DNA of 64,000 nucleotides from positions 1 to 64,000 of the forward strand of contig CALAOT010000003.1 of the NCBI GenBank assembly GCA_937889545.1. The letters run 5' to 3'. Below the pieces are notes generated by a model that searched no databases, had not been told where the DNA came from, and saw nothing but the letters and a program-made list of their open reading frames with translations. This document shows, in pieces, positions 36,686-45,715 of the stretch. The position numbers and the translations under genes are program-made. The DNA is from an uncultured Opitutaceae bacterium (GTDB lineage: Bacteria > Verrucomicrobiota > Verrucomicrobiia > Opitutales > Opitutaceae). Every line of letters begins with the position of its first letter. Positions within the stretch are counted from its first letter, which is position 1.

Positions 36686-39600
36686 ATGCGCACCATCCGA
36701 TTTGCCGGTCTTGCGCTGCTGGCTGCAACCGGCGTGGCGCTCGAGGCTCAGTCCGCATCCCCCGCGAGCGACGGTTTCGACCCCAACGCGGACGGAATCG
36801 TCAATACGCTGGCGATCCAGCCGGACGGCAAGATCTTGATGGGCGGGTACTTCACCCAGCTCCATCCCTTCGGATCCCCCCCCTCAGGCCATGCGTACAT
36901 CGCACGGCTGAACCACAACGGGACGGTCGACGCGGGCTTCAGTCCAAACGCGAATGGCGTAGTTCGGGTCCTCGCGCTTCAGCCCAACGGACAGGTCATC
37001 ATCGGCGGCCAATTCACCTCAATTCAGCCCACCGGCGGAGGGGTGGCGGTCACCCGCAACTATGTGGCCCGGCTGAACGCCGACGGGAGCCTCGACCCGG
37101 TCTTCAACCCGAACGCCAATGGCGTGGTCTATGCCATCGCGTTCCAGACAAACGGCCAGATTGTGATCGGCGGGTCATTCACGTCGGTCCAGCCCAGCGG
37201 CGCTCCGAGCGCGACCACGCGAAATCACATCGCTCGGTTCAACGTGGACGGCTCCCTGGACACGAGCTTCGATCCCAACACGGACCGGCCGGTGCTCGCG
37301 CTCGCTGTCCAGACCAACGGCCAGATCGTAGTCGGCGGCGGGTTCTCGACGCTGAAGCCCAACGGGGCGACCACCGCCACGACGCGAAGCTGCGTCGCCC
37401 GGGTCAACTCCGACGGCTCGGTGGACACCGGATTTGATCCCGAGGCGAACGGCAGCGTGGATGTGATCACGGTCCTGCCGAACGGGCAGATCATCATCGG
37501 CGGCGAGTTCGTGACCTTGAAGCCAAACGGCGCGGCAAACACGACCCAGGCCGACTTTCTCGCCAGGCTGAACACCGACGGCACGATTGATCTCGGTTTC
37601 ATCATCAATCCGCTCGCAAGCGTCGCCGCGGTCGCCGTCCAGGGCGACGGGAAGATCCTGATCGGAGGGATGTTCACCGCGGTCTATCCCGAGAACAGCC
37701 CCGCCTCCACGCAGACCAGCTATGTCGCGCGGGTCAACTCCGACGGGACCCTTGACTACTCGTTCAACCCGGCCCCCGACCAGGCGGTCAACGCGGTCGC
37801 CGTCCAGCAGGACGGCAGCGTGGTTCTCGGAGGATATTTTGAATCGCTCAAGCCGGCAGGGGCGAGTTCGAACATCGCGCGCCACTTCATCGGCCGAGTG
37901 AGCAGCGACGGATCGGTCGATGCGACGCTGGCGCCGGATGACGCGGGGACCATCTTCGCCGCCGCTCCGCTTTCCAACGGGCAGGTGATCGTGGGAGGGA
38001 CCTTCCTGAGCGTGGGCGGCGTCACCCGGCCCTTCCTTGCCCGGCTGAATGCCGACGGTTCGCTCGACACGGCGTTCACGCCCGCGCTGAACGGCGCCGT
38101 GTCGACCATTTTGGTGCAGTCGGACGGCAAGATCCTTGTCGGCGGCAGCTTCACGTCGGTCGACGGGAACGCCCGCGGCTACATTGCCCGCATCAACACC
38201 GACGGCTCTCTCGACGGCCCGTTCAACCCCTCTGCGAACGGGGCGGTGAAGCTGATCGTGCAGCAGCCGTCAACCGGCCAGATCCTCATAAGCGGCTATT
38301 TCACCACGCTTGCTCCAAACGGAGTGACGACGGCGATCCCGATAAACGAGTTCGCGCGGCTTAATTCAGACGGCTCTGTCGACCTCAGCTTCAATCCCAG
38401 CCCCTCGGGGGGCTCGGTCTACGCCATCGCCTTTCAGTCGGACGGCAAGATGGTGGTCGCCGGCGAATTCAACTCCGTCGCCGGATACACCCGCAACTAT
38501 GTCGCCCGGCTGCTGTCGACGGGCGCGATCGACACGGTGGACTTCGACCCGGAGGCGAATGCGCCGGTGTACGCGCTGGGAATCCAATCGGACGGAAAGA
38601 TCGTGATGGGCGGCGCGTTCACGGGGGTGATTCCCCAGACCGGGAAGACGGGCACCCCCACCACCACGACGAACCAGTACGGACAAACCATAACGATTCC
38701 GGCGCCCGGGACCAGCGCGACGACACCCATCTACATCAACCACCTGGCGCGCCTCAACACGGACGGCACGCTCGACGCGACATTCTTCCCCGACCCGAGC
38801 GCCACCGTCCAGGCCCTCGCGATCCAGGCGGATGGATCGATCGTGGTGGGGGGCGACCTGACCTCGTTCGCCCAGAATGGCAACCCGACGGGGACGATCC
38901 GAAACTATGTCGGCCGAGTGAAGACCGACGGCAGCCTTGACGCTGGGTTTGATCCGAACGCAAACGCGCGGATCAACGTCGTGAACCTGCTCTCAGGCGG
39001 GCTCATCATGATCGGCGGGAACTTCACGACGCTGCAGCCAAACGGCGCCCCGGCCCCGTTGCAGGCGGAACATCTCGCGATCCTAAACGCGGACGGGACC
39101 ATCGGCACCTCGTTTTCGGAGGGCGCGGTCGCGGCCGCGGGCGGGCAGGTCCGCGCGGCGGCGCTGCTTCCCAGCGGGCAGTTCCTCATAGGCGGGTCAT
39201 TCGGCCCGATAGGCGGCGCCTCTGCGGCCAACCTTTGCGTGTTCAACCCGGACGGGTCGATCAGCACCGGGTTCGACGCCGTCTTCGACGGCCCGGTGAA
39301 CTCGATCCTGGTCCAGCCGAAGGGAGCCTCCACGCCAGCGTCCTCGAGCTATGCGGCGTGGCTCGAGTCGACCGGAGCGATCCGGTACCTGTTCTCGGCG
39401 GCCTCCAACGGATCAGTTGCCGCGGTCGTGCAGCAGCCCGACGGAAAGGTTCTCGTGGGGGGGCTCTTCAACAACTTCGCGGGCAGCCTCGGGTACCAGA
39501 ACCTGGTGCGCATCAATACCGACGGGACCGTGGACGCCTCGTTCAACCCGACTCCGAACGGGCAGGTCAACGCCATCGTGGTCCAGCCCGATGGGAGTAT

Positions 39601-42600
39601 CCTGATCGGCGGCAACTTCACCTCGATCGGGAGCGCGAGCGGCGTCATCACCGCCTACAACTACCTCGCGAGGCTCAAGTCAGACGGGAGCGTCGACACG
39701 ACCTTCAACCCGGAGCCCAACCTGCAGGTGACCAGCCTCGCGCTTCAATCCGACGGCAAGATCATCGCAGGCGGATATTTCACCGCCGTGGAGAACAGCA
39801 CGACGACGGCGCTGCAAACGCGCAACTACATGGCGAGGTTCAATGGGGACGGGACGCTCGATGCCAATTTCAATCCCGATTTTAACGGAACTCCGTTCGC
39901 AATCGTCGTGCTTGCGAACGGCCAGATCCTGACCGGCGGGTCCTTCACCACCATAACGCCGAACGCGACGGGCACGACCATCACCCAGAACGGCCTGGCC
40001 AGGCTCAATTCCGACGGAACGCTGGACACCACGTTCGTCCCCAATCCAAACGGGACCGTGTATGCGATAGCGGTTCAGGCGAACGGGGAGATCTTCGTCG
40101 GCGGCAATTTCACCACCTTCCTGCCGAATCCCATCTACACCACCGTCAACGGCGTCTCGACCCCCAGCGGCACGACCTACCCTATGAATTACCTGGGTCT
40201 CCTCAAGTCCAACGGCCTTGTCGACACCACGTTCAACCCGAATCCGAACTCCTCCGTGACGGCGATCACGTTGCAGGCGAACGGCCAGATTCTCGTCGGG
40301 GGAAACTTCAACGGATTTGCCCCGAACAACTCCAGCATCTTCACCAACCGCAATTTTATAGCGCGGATCAACTCCAACGGGACGGTCGACTCGGCGTTTG
40401 ACCCCGAGCTGAACTCCGCTGCGAACGCGGTCGCGGTGCTGTCGGACGGTTCGGTGTTCATCGGGGGTTACTTCACGGTGGTCCAAACGGGCTCCGCGAT
40501 CCTCGTCGGGGGTGAGTTCACCCACGTGGGCGGATACCCGACGCCCTACATGGTCCGGCTGAACGCCGACAGCTCGGTCGACGGGACGTTCGCATCCTAC
40601 CCGGACGGCCCCGTGGACTCGTTGACCGTGGATGGCACCGGGGCGGTGTTCGTCGGCGGCGCCTTCGCCAACGTCAGCGGGCAGGCGCGTTCCAACCTGG
40701 CGCGTCTCAATCCCGACGGATCGCTCGACTCCTTGTTCAACCCGGGCGCAAACGCGCCGGTCACCGTGATCGCCCTGCAGCCAAACGGCCAGCTTGTCGT
40801 CGGCGGGGCCTTCACCTCCATCGGGGGGCAACCGGTGACCTACCTCGCCCGGCTGGCGCCGTCGGGATCGCCCGACGCCTCGTTCGCACCATCGATCAAC
40901 GGAATCGTCAATTCGGCGGTCATACAGCCCAACGGCCAGATCGTCATCGCCGGGGCTTTCACGAGCGTCGCGGGCAAGCCGGTCGGCGGTATGGCGCGCC
41001 TCAACAGCGACGGGTCGCTCGACGCGACCTTCAACCCGAGCCCGAACGGCACCGTGGAGGCGCTGACACAGCAGGTTGATGGGACCTTCCTGGCGGGCGG
41101 CTCATTCACCTCCATCGGGGGCCAGCCAATCGCCTACGCCGCGCACATCGAGGCCAGCGGCGCGGTTGACACCGCGTTCAATCCCGGCCCCAACGGCCCC
41201 GTCGATGCCGTGATGGTCCAGCCGGACGGCAAGGTCGTGCTCGGCGGGGCCTTCACAAAGTTGGGCGGCCTGTCCCGCTACCTGCTCGCGCGCCTGTCCG
41301 CGCAGACGCAGACGACGCAATCGCTTGCGGTGAGCGCCGACGAGTCGACCATCGTGTGGACCCGCGGCGGCGGAGCGCCCGCGCTCTCCTCGGTGGAGTT
41401 TGAGGAGTCCACGGACGGCACTCACTTCACGGTCGCCGGCCAGGCGACAACGCTCGACGGGGCGACCTGGGAGCTCTCGGGCCTTTCCCCGACAAGATCG
41501 AACACCTTCCTCGTGCTGGCGGTCGGTGTCTCCCCGTCCTCGCGGTACAGTTCGTCCGGCCTAATCGAGGCAACCGAAGCCGTGGATGTCCTTGCTATTC
41601 CGGTCATCAGCTCCGCGCCGCAGGCGTCCGGCAGCTCGGGCACGCCGTTCAGCTTCACGGTCACGGCCTCCCTGCCGCAGACCTTCTTCTCGGCCTCCGG
41701 CCTACCGCCGGGGCTCAGCATAAACTCGGCCACCGGCGTCATCTCGGGGACGCCGACGGGCGCCGGCACGTACAATGTCACGCTGACGGCCCGCAATTCC
41801 AGCGGCTTCTCGTCCTCAAACCTGACGATCTCGATCGGCCCGTCGGGCGGCACCTCGCTCGCCTCATCCTCGTCCGACGACCGGCTCCTCAACCTTTCGT
41901 GCCGCGCCCGGCTGAGCGGGAGCAACCCCCTCATCGCCGGGTTTGTCATCTCCGGAACGGGCCAGAAGACCGTGCTCGTGCGGGCTGTCGGGCCCGGGCT
42001 TGCGGCCTTCAACGTCGCCGGCGTGATGGCCAGCCCCGAGCTTCAGCTCTACTCGGGCTCGGGCGCCCTGATCGCGCAGAACAGCGGCTGGGGCGGCGGC
42101 GACAGCCTCGCGGCGATGTTCGCGCAGGTCGGGGCGTTTGCGCTTTCGCCGAGCAGCGCCGACGCTGCGGCCGTCGTCAGCCTTTCGCCTGGCCCATACA
42201 CCCTCCAGGTATTCGACGGCTCGGGCGCCGGGGGAGTCGTGCTCACGGAGGTCTATGACGCGAGCGACTCGCCGCTCACGGACCCGCTGCGTCTGGTGAA
42301 CATCTCGGCCAGGGGCTCCGTTAGCCCCGGGGCGGGCGCCCTGATCGGAGGCTTCGTGGTCTCCGGGAACTCGACCAAGAGCGTCCTTATCCGCGGGGTC
42401 GGGCCGGGCCTTTCGGGCTACGGCGTCACGGGCTGGCTCGCCGATCCCGTCCTGAGCGTCTTCGACGCCAGCGGCAACCTGGTCGCACAGAATCTCAAAT
42501 GGGGCAGCCAGGCCGTTGCGGGCCCCTACCAGGCCAATGTGAATGCCGCGGGCATCGTCGCCATGGACTCGAGCGTCGGCGCGTTCGCTCTCGCCTCCGG

Positions 42601-42715
42601 CAGCGCCGACACCGCCCTCATAGCCAACCTGCCGCCGGGGGCGTACACGTTCGAGGTGACCAGCGCGAGCAGCTCGACCGGCCAGGCGCTGGGCGAAGTG
42701 TACGAGCTGCCGTAA
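36686..42715 (+). CDS. Giant secreted delta-60-repeat protein with putative Ig and two C-terminal verrucomicrobial domains
   Basis: 2009 residues from ATG 36686 (a TTG at 36647 would add 13). The signal peptide is FAGLALLAATGVALEAQS. From about residue 30 to 1540 there are roughly two dozen delta-60 beta-propeller repeats of 50-75 residues, with the core VxAIAVQxDGKIxVGGxFTxxxG...RNYVARLNxDGSLDxxFNP. Then a poorly defined segment, a putative Ig/cadherin-like domain (SAPQASGSSGTPFSFTV...GLPPGLSINSATGVISGTP) and two copies of the C-terminal domain seen in the NHL protein at 14646 (LLNLSCRARLSG... and LRLVNISARGSV...). It is likely an exported surface or adhesion protein. No enzyme motif is seen. 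Confidence 0.88.
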   Translation: MRTIRFAGLALLAATGVALEAQSASPASDGFDPNADGIVNTLAIQPDGKILMGGYFTQLHPFGSPPSGHAYIARLNHNGTVDAGFSPNANGVVRVLALQPNGQVIIGGQFTSIQPTGGGVAVTRNYVARLNADGSLDPVFNPNANGVVYAIAFQTNGQIVIGGSFTSVQPSGAPSATTRNHIARFNVDGSLDTSFDPNTDRPVLALAVQTNGQIVVGGGFSTLKPNGATTATTRSCVARVNSDGSVDTGFDPEANGSVDVITVLPNGQIIIGGEFVTLKPNGAANTTQADFLARLNTDGTIDLGFIINPLASVAAVAVQGDGKILIGGMFTAVYPENSPASTQTSYVARVNSDGTLDYSFNPAPDQAVNAVAVQQDGSVVLGGYFESLKPAGASSNIARHFIGRVSSDGSVDATLAPDDAGTIFAAAPLSNGQVIVGGTFLSVGGVTRPFLARLNADGSLDTAFTPALNGAVSTILVQSDGKILVGGSFTSVDGNARGYIARINTDGSLDGPFNPSANGAVKLIVQQPSTGQILISGYFTTLAPNGVTTAIPINEFARLNSDGSVDLSFNPSPSGGSVYAIAFQSDGKMVVAGEFNSVAGYTRNYVARLLSTGAIDTVDFDPEANAPVYALGIQSDGKIVMGGAFTGVIPQTGKTGTPTTTTNQYGQTITIPAPGTSATTPIYINHLARLNTDGTLDATFFPDPSATVQALAIQADGSIVVGGDLTSFAQNGNPTGTIRNYVGRVKTDGSLDAGFDPNANARINVVNLLSGGLIMIGGNFTTLQPNGAPAPLQAEHLAILNADGTIGTSFSEGAVAAAGGQVRAAALLPSGQFLIGGSFGPIGGASAANLCVFNPDGSISTGFDAVFDGPVNSILVQPKGASTPASSSYAAWLESTGAIRYLFSAASNGSVAAVVQQPDGKVLVGGLFNNFAGSLGYQNLVRINTDGTVDASFNPTPNGQVNAIVVQPDGSILIGGNFTSIGSASGVITAYNYLARLKSDGSVDTTFNPEPNLQVTSLALQSDGKIIAGGYFTAVENSTTTALQTRNYMARFNGDGTLDANFNPDFNGTPFAIVVLANGQILTGGSFTTITPNATGTTITQNGLARLNSDGTLDTTFVPNPNGTVYAIAVQANGEIFVGGNFTTFLPNPIYTTVNGVSTPSGTTYPMNYLGLLKSNGLVDTTFNPNPNSSVTAITLQANGQILVGGNFNGFAPNNSSIFTNRNFIARINSNGTVDSAFDPELNSAANAVAVLSDGSVFIGGYFTVVQTGSAILVGGEFTHVGGYPTPYMVRLNADSSVDGTFASYPDGPVDSLTVDGTGAVFVGGAFANVSGQARSNLARLNPDGSLDSLFNPGANAPVTVIALQPNGQLVVGGAFTSIGGQPVTYLARLAPSGSPDASFAPSINGIVNSAVIQPNGQIVIAGAFTSVAGKPVGGMARLNSDGSLDATFNPSPNGTVEALTQQVDGTFLAGGSFTSIGGQPIAYAAHIEASGAVDTAFNPGPNGPVDAVMVQPDGKVVLGGAFTKLGGLSRYLLARLSAQTQTTQSLAVSADESTIVWTRGGGAPALSSVEFEESTDGTHFTVAGQATTLDGATWELSGLSPTRSNTFLVLAVGVSPSSRYSSSGLIEATEAVDVLAIPVISSAPQASGSSGTPFSFTVTASLPQTFFSASGLPPGLSINSATGVISGTPTGAGTYNVTLTARNSSGFSSSNLTISIGPSGGTSLASSSSDDRLLNLSCRARLSGSNPLIAGFVISGTGQKTVLVRAVGPGLAAFNVAGVMASPELQLYSGSGALIAQNSGWGGGDSLAAMFAQVGAFALSPSSADAAAVVSLSPGPYTLQVFDGSGAGGVVLTEVYDASDSPLTDPLRLVNISARGSVSPGAGALIGGFVVSGNSTKSVLIRGVGPGLSGYGVTGWLADPVLSVFDASGNLVAQNLKWGSQAVAGPYQANVNAAGIVAMDSSVGAFALASGSADTALIANLPPGAYTFEVTSASSSTGQALGEVYELP

Positions 42716-42728
42716 GCGAAAGCGGCGC

Positions 42729-44132
42729 TCACCAATCGTCGCTTCGGAAGGGCGCCGCCGGAAGCCCGGTGCCGTTGTAGAGGTTCGCCTCGGGGGCGTT
42801 GCGCCAGGCGTAGCGGACGGCGACCGGGTTCCCGACCGCGAAGGACCGGGCAACGACCGAATCGCCCTGGATGACGGCGCCTGCCGGATGGAACACCCGG
42901 TCCGCGCCGGCAACCTCGAACGACTGGAGCGGCTTGCCCGACGCGGTCAGCCCGTCGCCCGCGAAGGAGAAGCGCACGCGGATCGACGAGCCCTCAACGG
43001 CCATCTCCCGGTAGACCGGCCCCGAATAGTCGACCGGAATCGCGTAGACCTTCGCCTTGGCGATGAGCGCCAGGCGGCGGCCCACCTCCTGCTTGTTGGC
43101 GGGGTGCGCGTTCCTGGCGTCCCCGATGTCGATCGCGACCGCCTGCCCCGTCGACGGGAGCGATAGGGCCCTGGACTGGGCCTCGCGCAGGTACGCCCAC
43201 GGTTCCCCCGGACCCCCCCCCGACGAATCAACGTTCGCCAACTGCACCCAGAAGAAGGGGATGTCCCCCTGTCCGAAATGCGCCCTCCAGGACGTCACCA
43301 GCCCCGGGAAACGGGCGGCGTAGGCGGCCGCGCGGCCCGCGTCGCCCTCGCCCTGGTACCAGATCGCCCCCCGGATCGCGTATTGCAGCAGCGGGTTAAT
43401 CATCCCGTTGAATGCCGACCCGGGGGCCCGCGGGTCGCCCTCGGCCAGCCGCCGGTTTGAGAGGCCCGGCAACCCGGCGAGCGCCACGGGGCTCATCCAG
43501 GATTCGAGCGGCGCCTCCGCCCAGGTGCTGTTGATTATCCCGAACGGCACATCGAGTCGCGCGAGGAGATCGCGCGCGAAGAAATAGCCGACGGCCGTGA
43601 ACTGGCCTACCGTCTCGGGAGAGCAGACCTTCCAGTCGCCCCGGATCACATCCATGGGACGTGCCGACGCCTGGGGCGCGACCTTGAAGTGGCGGATCAG
43701 CGGGTGGCGGGCCGCCGCGACCTCGGCCGCCGAATCGCTTGCCCGGAACAGGGGCCTGCTGGCGTCGGCGACCTCGAACTCCATGTTTGCCCCTCCCGAG
43801 CAGAGCCAGACCTCGCCGACGACGACATCTCGGGCGACGGCCCTCCCGATACCGGTCACGGCGAGGTCCGATCCCGAGGAATTCGCAGGCATCGGGGCGA
43901 AGACCACGATCCAGCGCCCGTCGGGGGCCGCCGTCGCGCCGAGCGTCTGCCCGGCATACGAAACGCTCACATGCTCTCCCGGTGCGGCGCGGCCCCACAC
44001 AGGCGCCGCCTTGTCGCGCTGGAACACGGCGTGGTCCTGGAAGAGCGCGTCCAGCTCCGGGACTGCAAGCGCCGGGAGCGCCGCGCCGGCGGATGAGGCG
44101 ATGAAAAGCAGGAGTCGGCCGATGGAGTCCAT
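42729..44132 (-). CDS. Sialate O-acetylesterase homologue with lost catalytic residues
   Basis: 467 residues from ATG 44132, with a signal peptide (LLLFIASSAGAALPALA). The SASA fold (PF03629) is complete: LFQDHAVFQRDKAAPVWG, VGEVWLCSG, VPFGIINSTWAEAPLESW, GAIWYQGEGDAG and HPANKQEVGRRLAL. But the GQSNM box carrying the nucleophile reads GGANM (Ser replaced by Ala at residue 115), and the DxH box reads NAHP (Asp replaced by Asn). Both catalytic positions are thus gone, while the fold and the carbohydrate-binding WYQGE are kept. It may be a non-catalytic binding protein rather than an acetylesterase. Confidence 0.88.
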   Translation of the reverse strand: MDSIGRLLLFIASSAGAALPALAVPELDALFQDHAVFQRDKAAPVWGRAAPGEHVSVSYAGQTLGATAAPDGRWIVVFAPMPANSSGSDLAVTGIGRAVARDVVVGEVWLCSGGANMEFEVADASRPLFRASDSAAEVAAARHPLIRHFKVAPQASARPMDVIRGDWKVCSPETVGQFTAVGYFFARDLLARLDVPFGIINSTWAEAPLESWMSPVALAGLPGLSNRRLAEGDPRAPGSAFNGMINPLLQYAIRGAIWYQGEGDAGRAAAYAARFPGLVTSWRAHFGQGDIPFFWVQLANVDSSGGGPGEPWAYLREAQSRALSLPSTGQAVAIDIGDARNAHPANKQEVGRRLALIAKAKVYAIPVDYSGPVYREMAVEGSSIRVRFSFAGDGLTASGKPLQSFEVAGADRVFHPAGAVIQGDSVVARSFAVGNPVAVRYAWRNAPEANLYNGTGLPAAPFRSDDW

Positions 44133-44167
44133 GGAGTCCCCGTAGGAGGCCCGAACCGCCCGCGTGA

Positions 44168-45679
44168 TCAAGGAGTTTTCACGGCCGGCGCCCGCGTCCC
44201 GGCCAGGAAGGAGTGAAGCTGCGAGGCTAGCTTGGGCCCGAAGCCCGCCACCTCGGAGATCTCGGCGATCGTCGCGCCCCGGAGCCGGCCAATGCTCCCG
44301 AAGCGCCCCATGAGCGCGGCGCGGCGGACCGGCCCCAGGCCCGCAAGGTCGTCCAGGAGGGACTCGCGGATCCTCCTAGACCGCAGGTCGGCGTTATAGG
44401 TGTTCGCAAAGCGGTGGGCCTCGTCCCTGAGCCTCTGCAGGAGCCTTAGGCCGGGATGGTCGCGCGGAATCTCGAGCGGAGGCCGGTCGTCGGGGAAGAC
44501 GATCGTCTCCTCCCTCTTCGCAAGGCCCACGATAGGGGGCGGGTCGAGGCCGAGGGCGGCGAAGGCCTTCAGGGCGGCGGCCACCTGCCCCCTTCCCCCG
44601 TCGATCACGAGCAGGTCGGGAAAGGCCCGGCCCTCCCCGCGAAGCCTCCGGTATCGGCGCCCAACCACCTCCTCCATCGCGCGGTAATCGTCGTTCCCGA
44701 TGAACCCCTTTATCCTGAAGCGGCGGTAGCTGTCGCGGTCGGGCTTGCCATCCGCGAACCGGACCATGGAGGCGACCACAAAGGTTCCCGAGATGTGGGA
44801 GATGTCGAAGCACTCGATCGCGCCGGGGGCCGAAGGCAGGGCGAGGGCCTGCCGGAGCGAGGCCAGCGCCGGCTCGCTCGCGCTGAGGGCCGTCGGGTCG
44901 GTCCGCTCGAAATGCCGCGTCTTCTCGAGCGTCTTCTCGAGCGCAAGCACGATGTCGCGCAGGCCCGCGGCCTTTTCAAACTCGCGCCGCCCGGCGGCCG
45001 CGTGCATCTCGGCTCGAAGCGACTCGAGCCACTCGTGCGACTTGCCCTCGAGGAACGCGCACGCGCGATCGACGCGCTCCCGGTAATCCGCCGATGTCAC
45101 GCTCGCAGGAAACCCGTAGATCTCCCCCCTGACGTCGTCGTACAGCTGCCAGGAGCCGTCGGGGAGATGGCGCGGCGATGCGTCGCCCAGCAGGATGCCG
45201 AACTTGCGCCGCATCTGCGCAAGGGTCCTTCGGAGGGGACCGCTGTGGGCGAAGGGACCGAAATACCGGGAGTGGTCGTCCTTCCTCAGCCGGACGAGCC
45301 GGAATCGGGGCAGTTCCTCCCGCGGATCCACGCGCACGAGAAGGAAGTGCTTGTCGTCGGTGAAGTCCGTGTTGTAGCGCGGCTTCCATTGCTTGATGAG
45401 CTTCCCCTCGAGGAGGATCGCCTCGGGCTCCGACTTCACCTCGATCGCGTCAAAGTCGGCGATCATCTCAACCAGGGCCCGGATCTTTGGGTGGAGCGCG
45501 AAGGCCCGCGATGGCTGGAAATACGACGACACTCGCCTCTTGAGGGCCTTCGCCTTCCCAACGTAAATGATCCTGCCAATCCGATCCTTCATGAGGTAGA
45601 CCCCCGGCCGGTCGGGCAGCCGCCGCACCTTCTCCTTGAGCGTAAGTGGAACTACGGTATCTGAGCCGGCGGCTGGCAT
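44168..45679 (-). CDS. uvrC: UvrC excinuclease homologue, short, lacking the Cys cluster
   Basis: 503 residues. GIY-YIG nuclease domain (RPGVYLMKDRIGRIIYVGKAKALKRRVSSYF), UVR helix pair (AAGRREFEKAAGLRDIVLALE), RNase H-like second nuclease (IECFDISHISGTFVVASMVRF, LLVIDGGRGQVAAALKA) and a C-terminal HhH pair (LAGLGPVRRAALMGRFGS, VAGFGPKLASQLHSF). UvrC makes both incisions in nucleotide excision repair. Most UvrC are near 600 residues and carry four Cys before the UVR region that hold an Fe-S cluster; here that stretch reads GDASPRHLPDGSWQLYDD and has none. It is divergent from cinA by 36 bp. Confidence 0.92.
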   Translation of the reverse strand: MPAAGSDTVVPLTLKEKVRRLPDRPGVYLMKDRIGRIIYVGKAKALKRRVSSYFQPSRAFALHPKIRALVEMIADFDAIEVKSEPEAILLEGKLIKQWKPRYNTDFTDDKHFLLVRVDPREELPRFRLVRLRKDDHSRYFGPFAHSGPLRRTLAQMRRKFGILLGDASPRHLPDGSWQLYDDVRGEIYGFPASVTSADYRERVDRACAFLEGKSHEWLESLRAEMHAAAGRREFEKAAGLRDIVLALEKTLEKTRHFERTDPTALSASEPALASLRQALALPSAPGAIECFDISHISGTFVVASMVRFADGKPDRDSYRRFRIKGFIGNDDYRAMEEVVGRRYRRLRGEGRAFPDLLVIDGGRGQVAAALKAFAALGLDPPPIVGLAKREETIVFPDDRPPLEIPRDHPGLRLLQRLRDEAHRFANTYNADLRSRRIRESLLDDLAGLGPVRRAALMGRFGSIGRLRGATIAEISEVAGFGPKLASQLHSFLAGTRAPAVKTP

Positions 45680-45715
45680 TTTTGCGAGATTAGCCTAATT
45701 TCACCGTCCGCAAGC

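Noticed and set aside
42729-44132. Frameshift as the reason for the altered esterase motifs
   Set aside because: The frame is continuous with normal family sequence on both sides of each motif, so the changes are substitutions, not shifts.
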